In this document: piece after piece, positions 34,357-44,146 of the stretch
Layout: each line of letters opens with the position of its first letter
How positions within the stretch are numbered: position 1 is the first letter of the stretch
From: Salipiger thiooxidans
GTDB lineage: Bacteria > Pseudomonadota > Alphaproteobacteria > Rhodobacterales > Rhodobacteraceae
Reading direction: 5' to 3'
DNA length: 64,000 nt
NCBI RefSeq assembly: GCF_900102075.1
Contig: NZ_FNAV01000005.1
Coordinates: 62,001-126,000, forward strand
The notes under the pieces: generated by a model
What the model was told of the DNA's origin: nothing
What the model saw: the letters and a program-made list of their open reading frames with translations, nothing else
The model's database searches: none
Program-made: the position numbers and the translations under genes

Positions 34357-37139
34357 CGATTCTCGGGCCGCTCGGCTTTACCGCGCCCTGGTTGCTGCTG
34401 GGGCTGCTGGCGCTTCCGATCCTCTGGGTGATCCTGCGCGCCGTGCCGCCGGCTCCGATCCGGCGCATGTTCCCCGGGGTGGTGCTGCTGCTCGGCCTCA
34501 AGGACGAGGAGCAGGTGACCGACCGCACGCCGTGGTGGCTGCTGCTGATGCGGATGCTCGCCGTTGCCGCGGTGATCATCGGCCTCGCCGGACCAGTGCT
34601 GAACCCGCAGGACGACAGTGGCGAGCAGGCCGGAGCGGGCCCGCTGCTGGTGGTGATGGATGCCAGCTGGTCGAGCGCGTCCGACTGGACCGCCCGGCTC
34701 GAGGCGCTGGACGCGCTGCTCACCCGGGCCGAGCGCGAGGCCCGGCCGGTGGCGCTGATGCGGCTCACCAATCCCGAGGCGCCGCAGTTCCAGGCGGCAG
34801 GCGTGCTGCGCAGCCGCCTGACCGGCATCCTGCCCGAGCCGTGGCAGCCCGACGATGCCCGCGTTACCCGCGCGCTCGAACTGCTGCCGGACCAGGATTT
34901 CGACACCTACTGGATGTCCGACGGGCTCGCCCGCGACAGCCGCAAGCCGCTGCTGGAGTCGCTCGAGGGGCACGGGCGGGTCACCGTCTTCGAAAGCCCG
35001 CGCGCCCATTACGCGCTGACCCCGCCGCGCTTCGAGGACGGCCACGTGCTGCTCACCCTGCGCCGCCTGCGCCCCGGCCCCGAGACCGAGGTCTCGCTCG
35101 CCGGGCACGGGCTCGACCCGGCAGGCAACCCCGCCGTGCTGCTGCGCAACCCGGTGATCTTCGAGCAATCCGCCACCGAGGCCGAGCTCGAGCTCAACCT
35201 GCCCGCCGAGCTGCGGGCGCGGATCACCCGCTTCGAGATCGAGGGCGCACGCAGCGCCGGCGCCGTGTCGCTGCCCGATGACAGCCTGCGCCGCCGCGAG
35301 GTCGCGCTGATCGCGGGTAACGAGAACCGCGAGGGGCTCGAGCTGCTGTCGCCGCTGCACTTCCTGAACAAGGCGCTGGTGCCCACCGCCGACCTGCTCG
35401 ACGGCACGCTGGAAGAGGTGCTGCCCGCCAATCCCGACGTGATCGTGCTGGCCGACGTGGCGACCCTGTCGCCGGGCGAGCAGTCCGGGATCACCGAGTG
35501 GCTCGAGAACGGCGGCACGCTGCTGCGCTTCGCCGGGCCGCGCCTTGCCGCCAGTGACGTGAGCCGCAGCGAAGAGGACCCGCTGATGCCGGTGCGTCTG
35601 CGCGCCGGCGGGCGCTCGGTCGGCGGTGCCATGAGCTGGGGCGAGCCCAAGTCGCTTGCCGCCTTCGCCGAGGACAGCCCCTTCTACGGGCTCGAGATCC
35701 CCGAGGACGTGACGATCAGCAGCCAGGTCATGGCGCAGCCCGACCCGACGCTGGCGTCGCGGGTGATCGCGCAGCTGACCGACGGCACGCCGCTGGTGAC
35801 CCGCAAGAGCGTTGGGCAGGGGCAGGTGGTGCTTTTCCACGTGACCGCCAACGCCGAATGGTCGTCGCTGCCGCTGTCGGGCCTCTTCGTGCGCATGCTC
35901 GAGCGGCTGGCGGTGTCCTCGATGCCGGCCTCGCCCGATGCCGCCGATCTCGTCGGCACGGTCTGGCAGCCGCTGCGCGTGCTCGACGCCTTCGGGCGCA
36001 TCGCCGACGCGGGCAACCTTCCGGGCGTCGCGGGCGAGGCGCTGCTGGATGCCCCGCTCGGCCCCGAGCTGCAGCCCGGCCTCTATCAGGGTGAGGACCG
36101 GAGCCTCGCGCGCAACGTGGTGACGGCCGACACCGTCCTGCAACCGGCCGTCTGGCCCGAGCGGATCTCGGTCGAGGGGCTGTCACGGGCGCAGGAAACG
36201 CCGCTTGCCGGCTGGCTTCTGGCCACCGCCATCGCGCTTCTGCTGGCCGACGTCATCGCCTCGCTGGGGCTCTCGGGACGGCTGGGCGGCGGGCGTGCCG
36301 GATCGGCCGCCGCCGCCATCCTCGCCGCCGCGCTGATGCTGCCGGGCATGGCCCGCGCGCAGGACGACCCGCCCACGGGCGATGACGCAGCTGCGATCCT
36401 CGCCGCCTCCGAGGTGACGCTCGCGCATGTGCTGACCGGCGACCGGCAGCTCGACGACATGGCGCAGGCGGGCCTGCGCGGCCTGTCCGAAATCCTGTTC
36501 TTCCGCACCTCGGTGGAACCGGCCGAGCCCATGGGCGTCGACCTCGAGCGCGACGAGCTGGCCTTTTTCCCGATGCTCTACTGGCCGGTGACACCGAGCC
36601 AGCCGGCGCCCTCGGAAGCCGCCTACGTCAAGCTCAACGAGTACCTGCGCTCGGGCGGCATGATCCTCTTCGACACCCGCGACGCGGACGTGGCGGGCTT
36701 CGGCGCCGCCTCGCCCGAGGGCCGCAAGCTGCAACAGCTTGCCGCGCCGCTCGACATCCCGCCGCTGGAGCAGGTGCCGCAGGACCACGTGCTCACCCGC
36801 ACCTTCTACCTGCTGCAGGATTTTCCCGGTCGCTACACCAGCCGAGACGTCTGGGTCGAGGCCGCGCCGCCGGATGCCGAACTGATCGAGGGCATGCCCT
36901 TCCGCAACCTCAATGACAACGTCACCCCGGTGGTGATCGGCGGCAACGACTGGGCAGCGGCCTGGGCCATGGATGAGCGCGGCAACCCGCTGGTGCGCAT
37001 CGGCTCGGGCTTCTCGGGCGAGCGCCAGCGCGAGATCGCCTACCGCTTCGGGGTCAACCTCGTGATGCATGTGCTCACCGGCAACTACAAGTCGGACCAG
37101 GTGCACGTGCCCGCGCTACTCGACAGGCTTGGCCAATGA
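34353..37139 (+). CDS. BatA-like/DUF4159 membrane protein
   Basis: A 928-residue protein with two N-terminal TM helices of the BatA type (PWLLLGLLALPILWVILRAV and WWLLLMRMLAVAAVIIGLAG). Next comes a VWA-like region with a MIDAS-like DASWS (about 107-111), then a long mid-part and another TM pair near residues 630-670. The C-terminal domain of about 220 residues (from QDDPPTGDDAAAILAASEVT) is of the DUF4159 kind, with ILFFRTSVEPAEPMGVDLER and GGMILFDTRDADVAGFG. I infer an envelope protein that MoxR works on. ATGA overlaps on both sides. Confidence 0.88.
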   Translation: MTILGPLGFTAPWLLLGLLALPILWVILRAVPPAPIRRMFPGVVLLLGLKDEEQVTDRTPWWLLLMRMLAVAAVIIGLAGPVLNPQDDSGEQAGAGPLLVVMDASWSSASDWTARLEALDALLTRAEREARPVALMRLTNPEAPQFQAAGVLRSRLTGILPEPWQPDDARVTRALELLPDQDFDTYWMSDGLARDSRKPLLESLEGHGRVTVFESPRAHYALTPPRFEDGHVLLTLRRLRPGPETEVSLAGHGLDPAGNPAVLLRNPVIFEQSATEAELELNLPAELRARITRFEIEGARSAGAVSLPDDSLRRREVALIAGNENREGLELLSPLHFLNKALVPTADLLDGTLEEVLPANPDVIVLADVATLSPGEQSGITEWLENGGTLLRFAGPRLAASDVSRSEEDPLMPVRLRAGGRSVGGAMSWGEPKSLAAFAEDSPFYGLEIPEDVTISSQVMAQPDPTLASRVIAQLTDGTPLVTRKSVGQGQVVLFHVTANAEWSSLPLSGLFVRMLERLAVSSMPASPDAADLVGTVWQPLRVLDAFGRIADAGNLPGVAGEALLDAPLGPELQPGLYQGEDRSLARNVVTADTVLQPAVWPERISVEGLSRAQETPLAGWLLATAIALLLADVIASLGLSGRLGGGRAGSAAAAILAAALMLPGMARAQDDPPTGDDAAAILAASEVTLAHVLTGDRQLDDMAQAGLRGLSEILFFRTSVEPAEPMGVDLERDELAFFPMLYWPVTPSQPAPSEAAYVKLNEYLRSGGMILFDTRDADVAGFGAASPEGRKLQQLAAPLDIPPLEQVPQDHVLTRTFYLLQDFPGRYTSRDVWVEAAPPDAELIEGMPFRNLNDNVTPVVIGGNDWAAAWAMDERGNPLVRIGSGFSGERQREIAYRFGVNLVMHVLTGNYKSDQVHVPALLDRLGQ

Positions 37140-39175
37140 CCGGACAGATCGTCTTCGACCCGCTGCTGCCCTGGCCTGCGATCTGGGCGCTGGGCGCCGT
37201 CGCGCTGGCGGGCGCCGCGCTGGCGCTCTGGCGCGGGCTGCGCGGCTGGCCGCTGCGCTTCTTCGCGGGCTTCGTGCTGGTGGCGGCGCTGACCCAGCCC
37301 TCATTCCAGGAAGAAGACCGCGCCTCGCTCACCGACATCGTGCTGATGGTGGTGGACAAGAGCGCCTCGCAGCGCCTCGCCGACCGGCTTCAGGTCACCG
37401 AGGATGCCGCCGACACGCTTCAGGCCCGCATCGAGGCCCGGCCCAACACCGAGATCCGCCGGATCGAGGTCGGCGACGGCGAGGGCGACACCGGCACCCA
37501 ACTGATGACCGCGCTCTCGACCGCCATGGCCGAAGAGCCGCGCGGCCGCATCGCCGGGGTCTTCCTCGTGTCCGACGGACGCCTGCACGATCTGGAGCGC
37601 GCGCCGGGGCTGCCCGCGCCGATGCACCTGCTGATGACCGGCCGCGAAGAGGACTGGGACCGTCGCCTCATCGTGCGCAACGCCCCGGCCTTCGCCATCC
37701 TCGGAGAACCGGTGACGCTGACGCTGCGGGTGCAGGACGACGGCGCGGCACCGGGGGCGCTGCAGACGACGCTCGACATCGAGGTCGACGGCGGCGATCC
37801 CCAGACCTTCACCGTGCCGGTGGGAGAGGACGTGGAACTGCCGATCGAGCTGCCGCACGGCGGGCTCAACGTCATCCGCTTCTCGACCCCCGAGGGCGCG
37901 GGCGAGCTCACCGACCGCAACAATGCCGCGCTGGTGCAGATCAACGGCGTGCGCGACCGGCTGCGCGTGCTGCTGGTCTCGGGCGAGCCCCATGCCGGCG
38001 GGCGCACGTGGCGCAACCTGCTGAAATCCGACAGCTCTGTCGACCTCGTGCATTTCACCATCCTGCGCCCGCCCGAGAAGCAGGACGGCGTGCCGGTGAC
38101 CGAGCTTTCGCTCATCGCCTTCCCGACGCGCGAGCTGTTCCTCGAGAAGATCGAGGATTTCGACCTCATCATCTTCGACCGCTACAAGCGCCGGGGCATC
38201 CTGCCGGCGATCTACCTCGACAATGTGCGCAACTACGTCGAGCAGGGCGGCGCGGTGCTGGTGGCCGCGGGGCCGGACTTCGCCAGCGCGGATTCGATCT
38301 ACCGCTCTCCGCTGGCCGAGATCATGCCCGCCGAGCCCACCGCGCGGGTCATCGACGAGGGTTACCGCCCGCATGTCACCGAGCTGGGCCAGCGCCACCC
38401 GGTGACCGCCGGCATGACCAGCGAGGACAGCTGGGGCCGCTGGCTGCGCCAGATCGAGGTCGAGCCGATTTCGGGCGACGTGGTGATGTCCGGCGTCGAC
38501 GACAAGCCGCTGCTGATCCTCGACCGGGTCGGCGAGGGGCGCGTGGCGCTGCTGGCCTCGGACCAGGCTTGGCTGTGGTCGCGCGGCTTCGAGGGCGGCG
38601 GCCCGCAGCTCGACCTGCTGCGGCGGCTGGCGCACTGGATGATGAAGGAGCCCGAGCTCGAGGAAGAGGCGCTCTGGGCCGAGGCCACCGGCCAGTCGAT
38701 GCGCATCATCCGCCGCACGCTGGAAGAGGGCGTGGGCCCGGTGACGGTGACACGCCCCGACGGCGAGACCGAAGAGGTCACGCTGGAAGAGGTCTCGCCC
38801 GGGCGTTTCGAGGCGATCTACGAGGGCCCGGAAATCGGGCTCTACCGGCTGGCGGAAGGCGAGCAGGAGGCGGTGATCGGCCTCGGCCCCGCCGCCCCGC
38901 GCGAGTTCGAGCAGACCATCGCCAGCGGCGAGGCGCTCGAACCGGTGATCGACAGCATGCGCGGCGGTGTCCTGCGGCTCGAGGAGGGCGTGCCCAGCAT
39001 CCGCTCGGTGAGCGCAGGACGTCCCGCCGCCGGGCGCGGCTGGATCGGCATCACCCCGCGCGAGGCGTTCGAGACCATGGACGTGCGCCAGATCCCGCTG
39101 CTTCCGGCCTGGCTGACGCTGCTCCTGGCGACCGGTCTGATCATCGGAGCGTGGCTGCGTGAAGGGCGTCGCTAA
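37136..39175 (+). CDS. Amidotransferase-like membrane protein of the MoxR operon
   Basis: A 679-residue last gene of the operon. It has two N-terminal TM helices, a VWA-like segment starting IVLMVVDKSASQRLADR, a beta-sandwich middle and a class-I-glutamine-amidotransferase-like fold (LRVLLVSGEPHAGGRTWRN, LIIFDRYKRRGILPAIYLDN, GGAVLVAAGPDF) without an obvious catalytic Cys-His-Glu triad. It ends in a C-terminal TM helix (LPAWLTLLLATGLIIGAW). Coupled to the previous gene by ATGA. Its TAA interlocks with the stop of the convergent gene. Confidence 0.87.
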   Translation: MTGQIVFDPLLPWPAIWALGAVALAGAALALWRGLRGWPLRFFAGFVLVAALTQPSFQEEDRASLTDIVLMVVDKSASQRLADRLQVTEDAADTLQARIEARPNTEIRRIEVGDGEGDTGTQLMTALSTAMAEEPRGRIAGVFLVSDGRLHDLERAPGLPAPMHLLMTGREEDWDRRLIVRNAPAFAILGEPVTLTLRVQDDGAAPGALQTTLDIEVDGGDPQTFTVPVGEDVELPIELPHGGLNVIRFSTPEGAGELTDRNNAALVQINGVRDRLRVLLVSGEPHAGGRTWRNLLKSDSSVDLVHFTILRPPEKQDGVPVTELSLIAFPTRELFLEKIEDFDLIIFDRYKRRGILPAIYLDNVRNYVEQGGAVLVAAGPDFASADSIYRSPLAEIMPAEPTARVIDEGYRPHVTELGQRHPVTAGMTSEDSWGRWLRQIEVEPISGDVVMSGVDDKPLLILDRVGEGRVALLASDQAWLWSRGFEGGGPQLDLLRRLAHWMMKEPELEEEALWAEATGQSMRIIRRTLEEGVGPVTVTRPDGETEEVTLEEVSPGRFEAIYEGPEIGLYRLAEGEQEAVIGLGPAAPREFEQTIASGEALEPVIDSMRGGVLRLEEGVPSIRSVSAGRPAAGRGWIGITPREAFETMDVRQIPLLPAWLTLLLATGLIIGAWLREGRR

Positions 39176-39525
39176 CGGCGTTCGAGGGGCACCAGCCCGG
39201 TGCCCCAGCCATCGACGAGGCAGCGCGCCCGCACGAAGAGTGGCACGCCCTCGGGCAGCGCGACCCCGGAGAGCGCGCGGGTAAAGGGCTGCTCCTGCTC
39301 GTGTGGGTGGACCAGCACGCGGGTGCCGAGCACGGTACCGTCGCCGGTCTCGATCCGCCAACCGTCCGCGTAGTGCTCCCACCCGGTGTCGGGGTGGCGC
39401 AGCGTGACCGAAACCCGCCAGCCGTCGCCCTGACGATCCGCAACGGCCGAGAGGATCTCGGGCGGGTCGGCCTGTGCGGCACCGGCGAGCGCCGTCGCCA
39501 GCAGGAGGGCAAGGGGGCGTGTCAT
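39172..39525 (-). CDS. Small exported protein, unknown function
   Basis: A 117-residue protein with a signal peptide (MTRPLALLLATALAGAAQA) and a compact beta-rich domain: SVTLRHPDTGWEHYADGW, a histidine-rich LVHPHEQEQPFTR, and VPLFVRARCLVDGWGTG. The DTGWEHYAD piece recurs in envelope proteins of this family but I know no function. The stop TAG is interlocked with the TAA of the convergent gene within CTAA (39172-39175). Confidence 0.8.
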   Translation of the reverse strand: MTRPLALLLATALAGAAQADPPEILSAVADRQGDGWRVSVTLRHPDTGWEHYADGWRIETGDGTVLGTRVLVHPHEQEQPFTRALSGVALPEGVPLFVRARCLVDGWGTGLVPLERR

Positions 39526-39581
39526 GGGCGGAGTCTACACGGGCGGCGCCGGCCTGCGAAGCACCGGACGGGCGGCGGGCC

Positions 39582-40429
39582 TCAGCGGCGCGCGTGCCGG
39601 GTGACGGGGCCGCCGTCCTGCGCCTCGATCCGGGCGATGGCCTCGGTCAGGCCCTCGTAGGCGACCGCCATGTGATGCGCGTTGGCGTGCAGGATCGTCG
39701 CGGGGTCCGCCACCAGCGCCACGTGCCCCTTCCAGAACAGCAGGTCGCCGCGCTCCGGCGCGTTGTCCGGCGCCAGCGTTTCCCCGAAGCGTGCCTCTTG
39801 CAGGTCGCTGTCGCCGGGGCAGGGGATGCCGCAGGCGAGGAACCCGGCCTGCGCCAGCCCGGAACAGTCGATGCCCATGGCCGAGTTGCCGCCCCAGACA
39901 TAGGGCGTCCCGATGAGCCGCGCCGCGACCTCGACCGGATCGGCTTCGGGCGTCCCAAGCGGGCGCAGATGCGTCGCGGGCAGGAACAGGCGCTGCCCGC
40001 CCGGCGCCGCGATCTCGAGCCAGCGCTCGGCGCCGGCGGTGACGCGGACGCGTGCGCCGAGCGACAGGGCCAGCGTCTCGCCCTCGCGCTTGAAGTCGGG
40101 CTGGGTGAGCGCCTGGCTCAGCCGTACCGCGACCACGTGCGTCGCGTCTCCGTCAGGGGCGCCCAGAGCGTCGCTCGCCACGTAGCCGACGTAGCCGTCG
40201 CGCGCGGCATAGCCGAAGGCGGTGCCGTCCACGTCCTCGAGCACGTGGAAAACCTCGCCGAACAGCATCTGCCGGTCGCGGGCGCCACCGGGGGCGCGGC
40301 GGATGTCGGCGGTCTCCCGCGTCACCACGCGGGCTGTGCCCTCGGCGAACCGCTCCGCCTCGACCGCGCCGCTGAGCGAGCTGTGGGCGACCCGCCCGTT
40401 GCTGCGGAGCAGCCTGCGGTCGGTCTCGG

Positions 40430-40433
<4 letters not shown>
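39582..40433 (-). CDS. NlpC/P60 (C40) peptidoglycan hydrolase with SH3-like domain
   Basis: A 283-residue protein. The first half is bacterial-SH3-like (two beta-rich repeats, about residues 20-150). The second is a C40 cysteine-peptidase domain: WGGNSAMGIDCSGLAQAGFL with the nucleophile Cys, GDLLFWKGHVALVAD with the His, and HANAHHMAVAYE. It should cut gamma-D-Glu-diamino-acid peptide bonds or act on another amide. No signal peptide is visible. Its start overlaps the aminopeptidase stop (ATGA), so the two are coupled. Confidence 0.92.
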
Positions 40434-41812
<1,379 letters not shown>

Positions 41813-41892
41813 GAAAGGGGCCTCTTGCTGCTGGACGGTCGGCTGGTCGGTCTGCCGGACCCTACCGCAGCCCGCGCTGCCTGCAAGTCCCG

Positions 41893-42258
41893 TCAGACCG
41901 GGATGTCCTGCAGGTCCCAGATCGCGTAGAGCGAGCGTTCCCCTACCCGCGCCATGCGCGCCAGCGTCGCTGCCAGCGCGACGGCGTCGCCGTCGTCGAT
42001 GCAGGTCACCACGTCACCGGCGATGCGGCAGAGCCCGATCATGCCGATCTGTTCGGCGATCGCCGCCAGCGCCCGGGCGCAGGCGCGCATCTCGGCGAAC
42101 TCGGATCTCTCGTAGAGCCTGTCCGCCTGTCCGAGCCGGTAGGCCAGCTCTTCCATGGCGCGGCAGACCGCGTTTTCCCCTTCGCGGGGGCCCAGACGGG
42201 CATACAGCCCCTCGAGGCGTTCCGGATCGAGCCCCACATCCTCGCGCGGGGCAAGCAT
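41893..42258 (-). CDS. Helical protein of 121 aa, Hpt-like in size
   Basis: Starts MLAPREDVGLDPERLEGLYA. It is almost entirely helical (MEELAYRLGQADRLYERSEF, then RACARALAAIAEQIGMIGLC) and ends SLYAIWDLQDIPV. The pattern recalls a four-helix bundle such as Hpt, but the site that should carry the phosphorylatable His is not evident, so I leave it unassigned. An in-frame start at 42336 is possible but lacks coding character. On the minus strand upstream of the aminopeptidase, 80 bases apart. Confidence 0.7.
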   Translation of the reverse strand: MLAPREDVGLDPERLEGLYARLGPREGENAVCRAMEELAYRLGQADRLYERSEFAEMRACARALAAIAEQIGMIGLCRIAGDVVTCIDDGDAVALAATLARMARVGERSLYAIWDLQDIPV

Positions 42259-42424
42259 TGCCACCTGTTCCACAGCTCTGTCGCAACCTCGCACACATCC
42301 CCACGGCACGGCTGAATAGACCTCCCAAGTTCCCAAAAGGTTAGACCGGGCGAGATTCTTTTCTCGAATTCCAGTCGAATCCCGCTTATCTGCTCTTGCG
42401 ATATGACCTGAACAGGAGGACGCG

Positions 42425-43072
42425 ATGCAGCACGCCAGACCGCTCCCGAATTATCTCGTACAGCGTTTCCAGGGCTGGAAGGCAACGAGCTATGCCGAGA
42501 ACCACGCCTGGTTCCGCCGACTGGCGAGCGAGGGGCAGCATCCCCGCGCGATGATTATCTCGTGCTGCGACAGCCGCGTCCACGTCACCTCGATCTTCGG
42601 GGCCGACACCGGCGAGTTCTTCATCCACCGCAACATCGCCAACCTCGTGCCGCCCTACCAGCCGGACGGGCAGCAGCACGGCACCTCGGCCGCGTTGGAA
42701 TACGCGGTGACGGCGCTCAAGGTCGCGCATGTGATCGTGATGGGCCACTCAAGCTGCGGCGGCGTGCAGGGCTGCCTCGACATGTGCTCGGGCAAGGCAC
42801 CGGCGCTCGAGGAGAAGTCGAGCTTCGTGGGCCGCTGGATGGACATCCTGCGGCCGGGCTACGAGAAGGTGAAGGATCTCCCCGAGGAGGAGATCTCGAA
42901 GGCGCTCGAGCAGCAGGCCGTCCTGACCTCGCTCGAGAACCTGATGTCCTTCCCCTTCGTGCGCGCTGCGGTCGAAGCCGAGGACCTGACCCTGCACGGC
43001 CTCTGGCACGAGATCGGCAAGGGCGGGCTCGAGTGCTTCGACCCGAAGCTCGGCGGCTTCGTCGGGATCTGA
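42425..43072 (+). CDS. Beta-class carbonic anhydrase
   Basis: A 215-residue zinc enzyme interconverting CO2 and bicarbonate. The zinc ligands are in SCCDSRV (Cys47, with Asp49/Arg51 as the activating dyad) and GHSSCGG (His108, Cys111). The start at 42425 follows AGGAGG. Length is typical. A separate gene between oppositely oriented neighbours, with a long hairpin straddling its 3' end. Confidence 0.96.
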   Translation: MQHARPLPNYLVQRFQGWKATSYAENHAWFRRLASEGQHPRAMIISCCDSRVHVTSIFGADTGEFFIHRNIANLVPPYQPDGQQHGTSAALEYAVTALKVAHVIVMGHSSCGGVQGCLDMCSGKAPALEEKSSFVGRWMDILRPGYEKVKDLPEEEISKALEQQAVLTSLENLMSFPFVRAAVEAEDLTLHGLWHEIGKGGLECFDPKLGGFVGI

Positions 43073-43077
43073 GACTG

Positions 43078-43100
43078 CGCCTGAGCCCAGGGCTCAGGCG
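43078..43100. terminator. Bidirectional hairpin between convergent genes
   Basis: Perfect ten-base stem CGCCTGAGCC / GGCTCAGGCG with a three-base loop between carbonic anhydrase and the convergent small gene; it covers the latter's stop. No T tract on either side, so efficiency is uncertain. Confidence 0.55.
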
Positions 43101-43426
43101 TCAAGCTCGGCCGTGCAGCCATCGCGATTGAGGCGGATGGCCGGCCGGCCGAGGCGCGCGGTGAGCGATGCCAGCGGCGCCCCCAGCATGTGCCCGGTGC
43201 CCAGCGCGGCGCCGGTCTCGGCGTCCACGATGACCATGCGGCCAAGCCTGAAGGTGATCTCGTAGCCCTTGCGGGCCAGCTCGCCCGCGAGGCTGCGCCA
43301 GTCGGGGGCGTTTTCCAGCACCGGCAGCAAGATCTGGCGCAGCAGCGCCGCGGTCTCGCAATCGGGCATTTCGGGAAGTGTGACGGGGCCGACCCAGCCG
43401 ACCGCCGAGATAGGTGCGATTCGCAT
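43094..43426 (-). CDS. Conserved hypothetical protein, 110 aa
   Basis: Starts MRIAPISAVGWVGPVTLPEM after an AAGGAGAA ribosome-binding site, which favours 43426 over an upstream start. A helical N-terminal half (ETAALLRQILLPVLENAPDW) is followed by a small beta sheet (YEITFRLGRMVIVDAETGAA, LGRPAIRL). The YEITFRLGRMVIVD block resembles pieces of relaxase-associated or DNA-binding proteins in this family, but that is too weak to name a function. Confidence 0.75.
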   Translation of the reverse strand: MRIAPISAVGWVGPVTLPEMPDCETAALLRQILLPVLENAPDWRSLAGELARKGYEITFRLGRMVIVDAETGAALGTGHMLGAPLASLTARLGRPAIRLNRDGCTAELDA

Positions 43427-43750
43427 CGTTCTTCTCCTTGCCTGTACTGCCAGCATCCGCCTTCAGTTGGGCGCAATTTTGGCAACCAAAACGTTAAGCC
43501 CGCGAGTGCTGCATGCGTGCAACAGGCAACGCGCGGTGGGATCCGGGGGGGGGCTCCGGTGCCCCCTGCGGCACGCGCGGACGGTTCGCAACGTGCAGGC
43601 GCGGCTGCAGGGGGGCGGAGTGTGCGCCGGTGGTGCGGCGTCGCGGGCCAGGGAGAGAGCGAGAGAGAGAGGGCCGGGCGACGCGGCGGTGCAAGCGCCG
43701 GCGCCGTGCCGCCGTTCCGTGAGTGAATGGGCGGCCGGATGGAGGTGGTG
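43427..43750. repeat. Gene-poor stretch with G9 run and (GA)n tract
   Basis: No supported gene in these 324 bases. It holds a run of nine G at 43545-43553 followed by a hairpin with CCCCC (43549-43570), and a purine GA-repeat at 43651-43673. The open frames here are GC-rich shadows without coding character. Simple repeats of this sort are rare in the rest of the window. Confidence 0.65.
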
Positions 43751-43909
43751 TCAGAGGCCGAGGAAGCGCAGCACGCGGTCCAGGGTGCCGATCTCGGGAC
43801 GCACGTGACGGTCGCAGAGCAGCAGATTGCGGGCGGTGAGCGCCTCGATGCGGCGGCCGCGGGCAAGGGCGAGGAAATCGGTCGAGGTGGTCATGGTGGC
43901 AGTGGTCAT
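43751..43909 (-). CDS. Small basic protein, 52 aa, unknown
   Basis: An uninterrupted minus-strand frame, MTTATMTTSTDFLALARGRR.. ending in ..TLDRVLRFLGL. An AGGAG lies seven bases before the ATG at 43909. A second in-frame ATG (43894) would give 47 residues. The peptide is Arg-rich and probably helical, with one Cys. No known family comes to mind. The frame, ribosome-binding site and lack of any better frame make a real small gene likely. It is well short of the usual annotation cut-off. Confidence 0.6.
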   Translation of the reverse strand: MTTATMTTSTDFLALARGRRIEALTARNLLLCDRHVRPEIGTLDRVLRFLGL

Positions 43910-44086
43910 GGCGGGCTCCTGTATCTGTCCGGTGCCGTTCTGGCCATTGTGCGCTGGCTTCTGCCTGCGCCGTCGAGATCAATGTATCCCGTGGTGTGCC
44001 GTGGTGCCAGTTTTCCGAAGGGTAGCGCCCCTGTGGCAAAGGATGTGTCGCCGCCTATCCGGCCGAGTAGGTAGAATTTGCCGAAA

Positions 44087-44111
44087 ATGAAAACGGGGCC
44101 CGTGGGCCCCG
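44087..44111 (-). terminator. Intrinsic terminator of asd
   Basis: On the minus strand, stem CGGGGCC / GGCCCCG with a four-base loop, followed by TTTTCATTTT. It lies 36 bases past the asd stop. Confidence 0.9.
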
Positions 44112-44146
44112 CTCGATTTGCGTCGAATTTGCAAGGCTGCGCGGTG

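Noticed and set aside
43494-44039. 181-codon minus-strand frame rich in Pro, Arg and His
   Set aside because: Composition-driven; it overlaps a better-supported 52-residue gene with a ribosome-binding site in a different frame.
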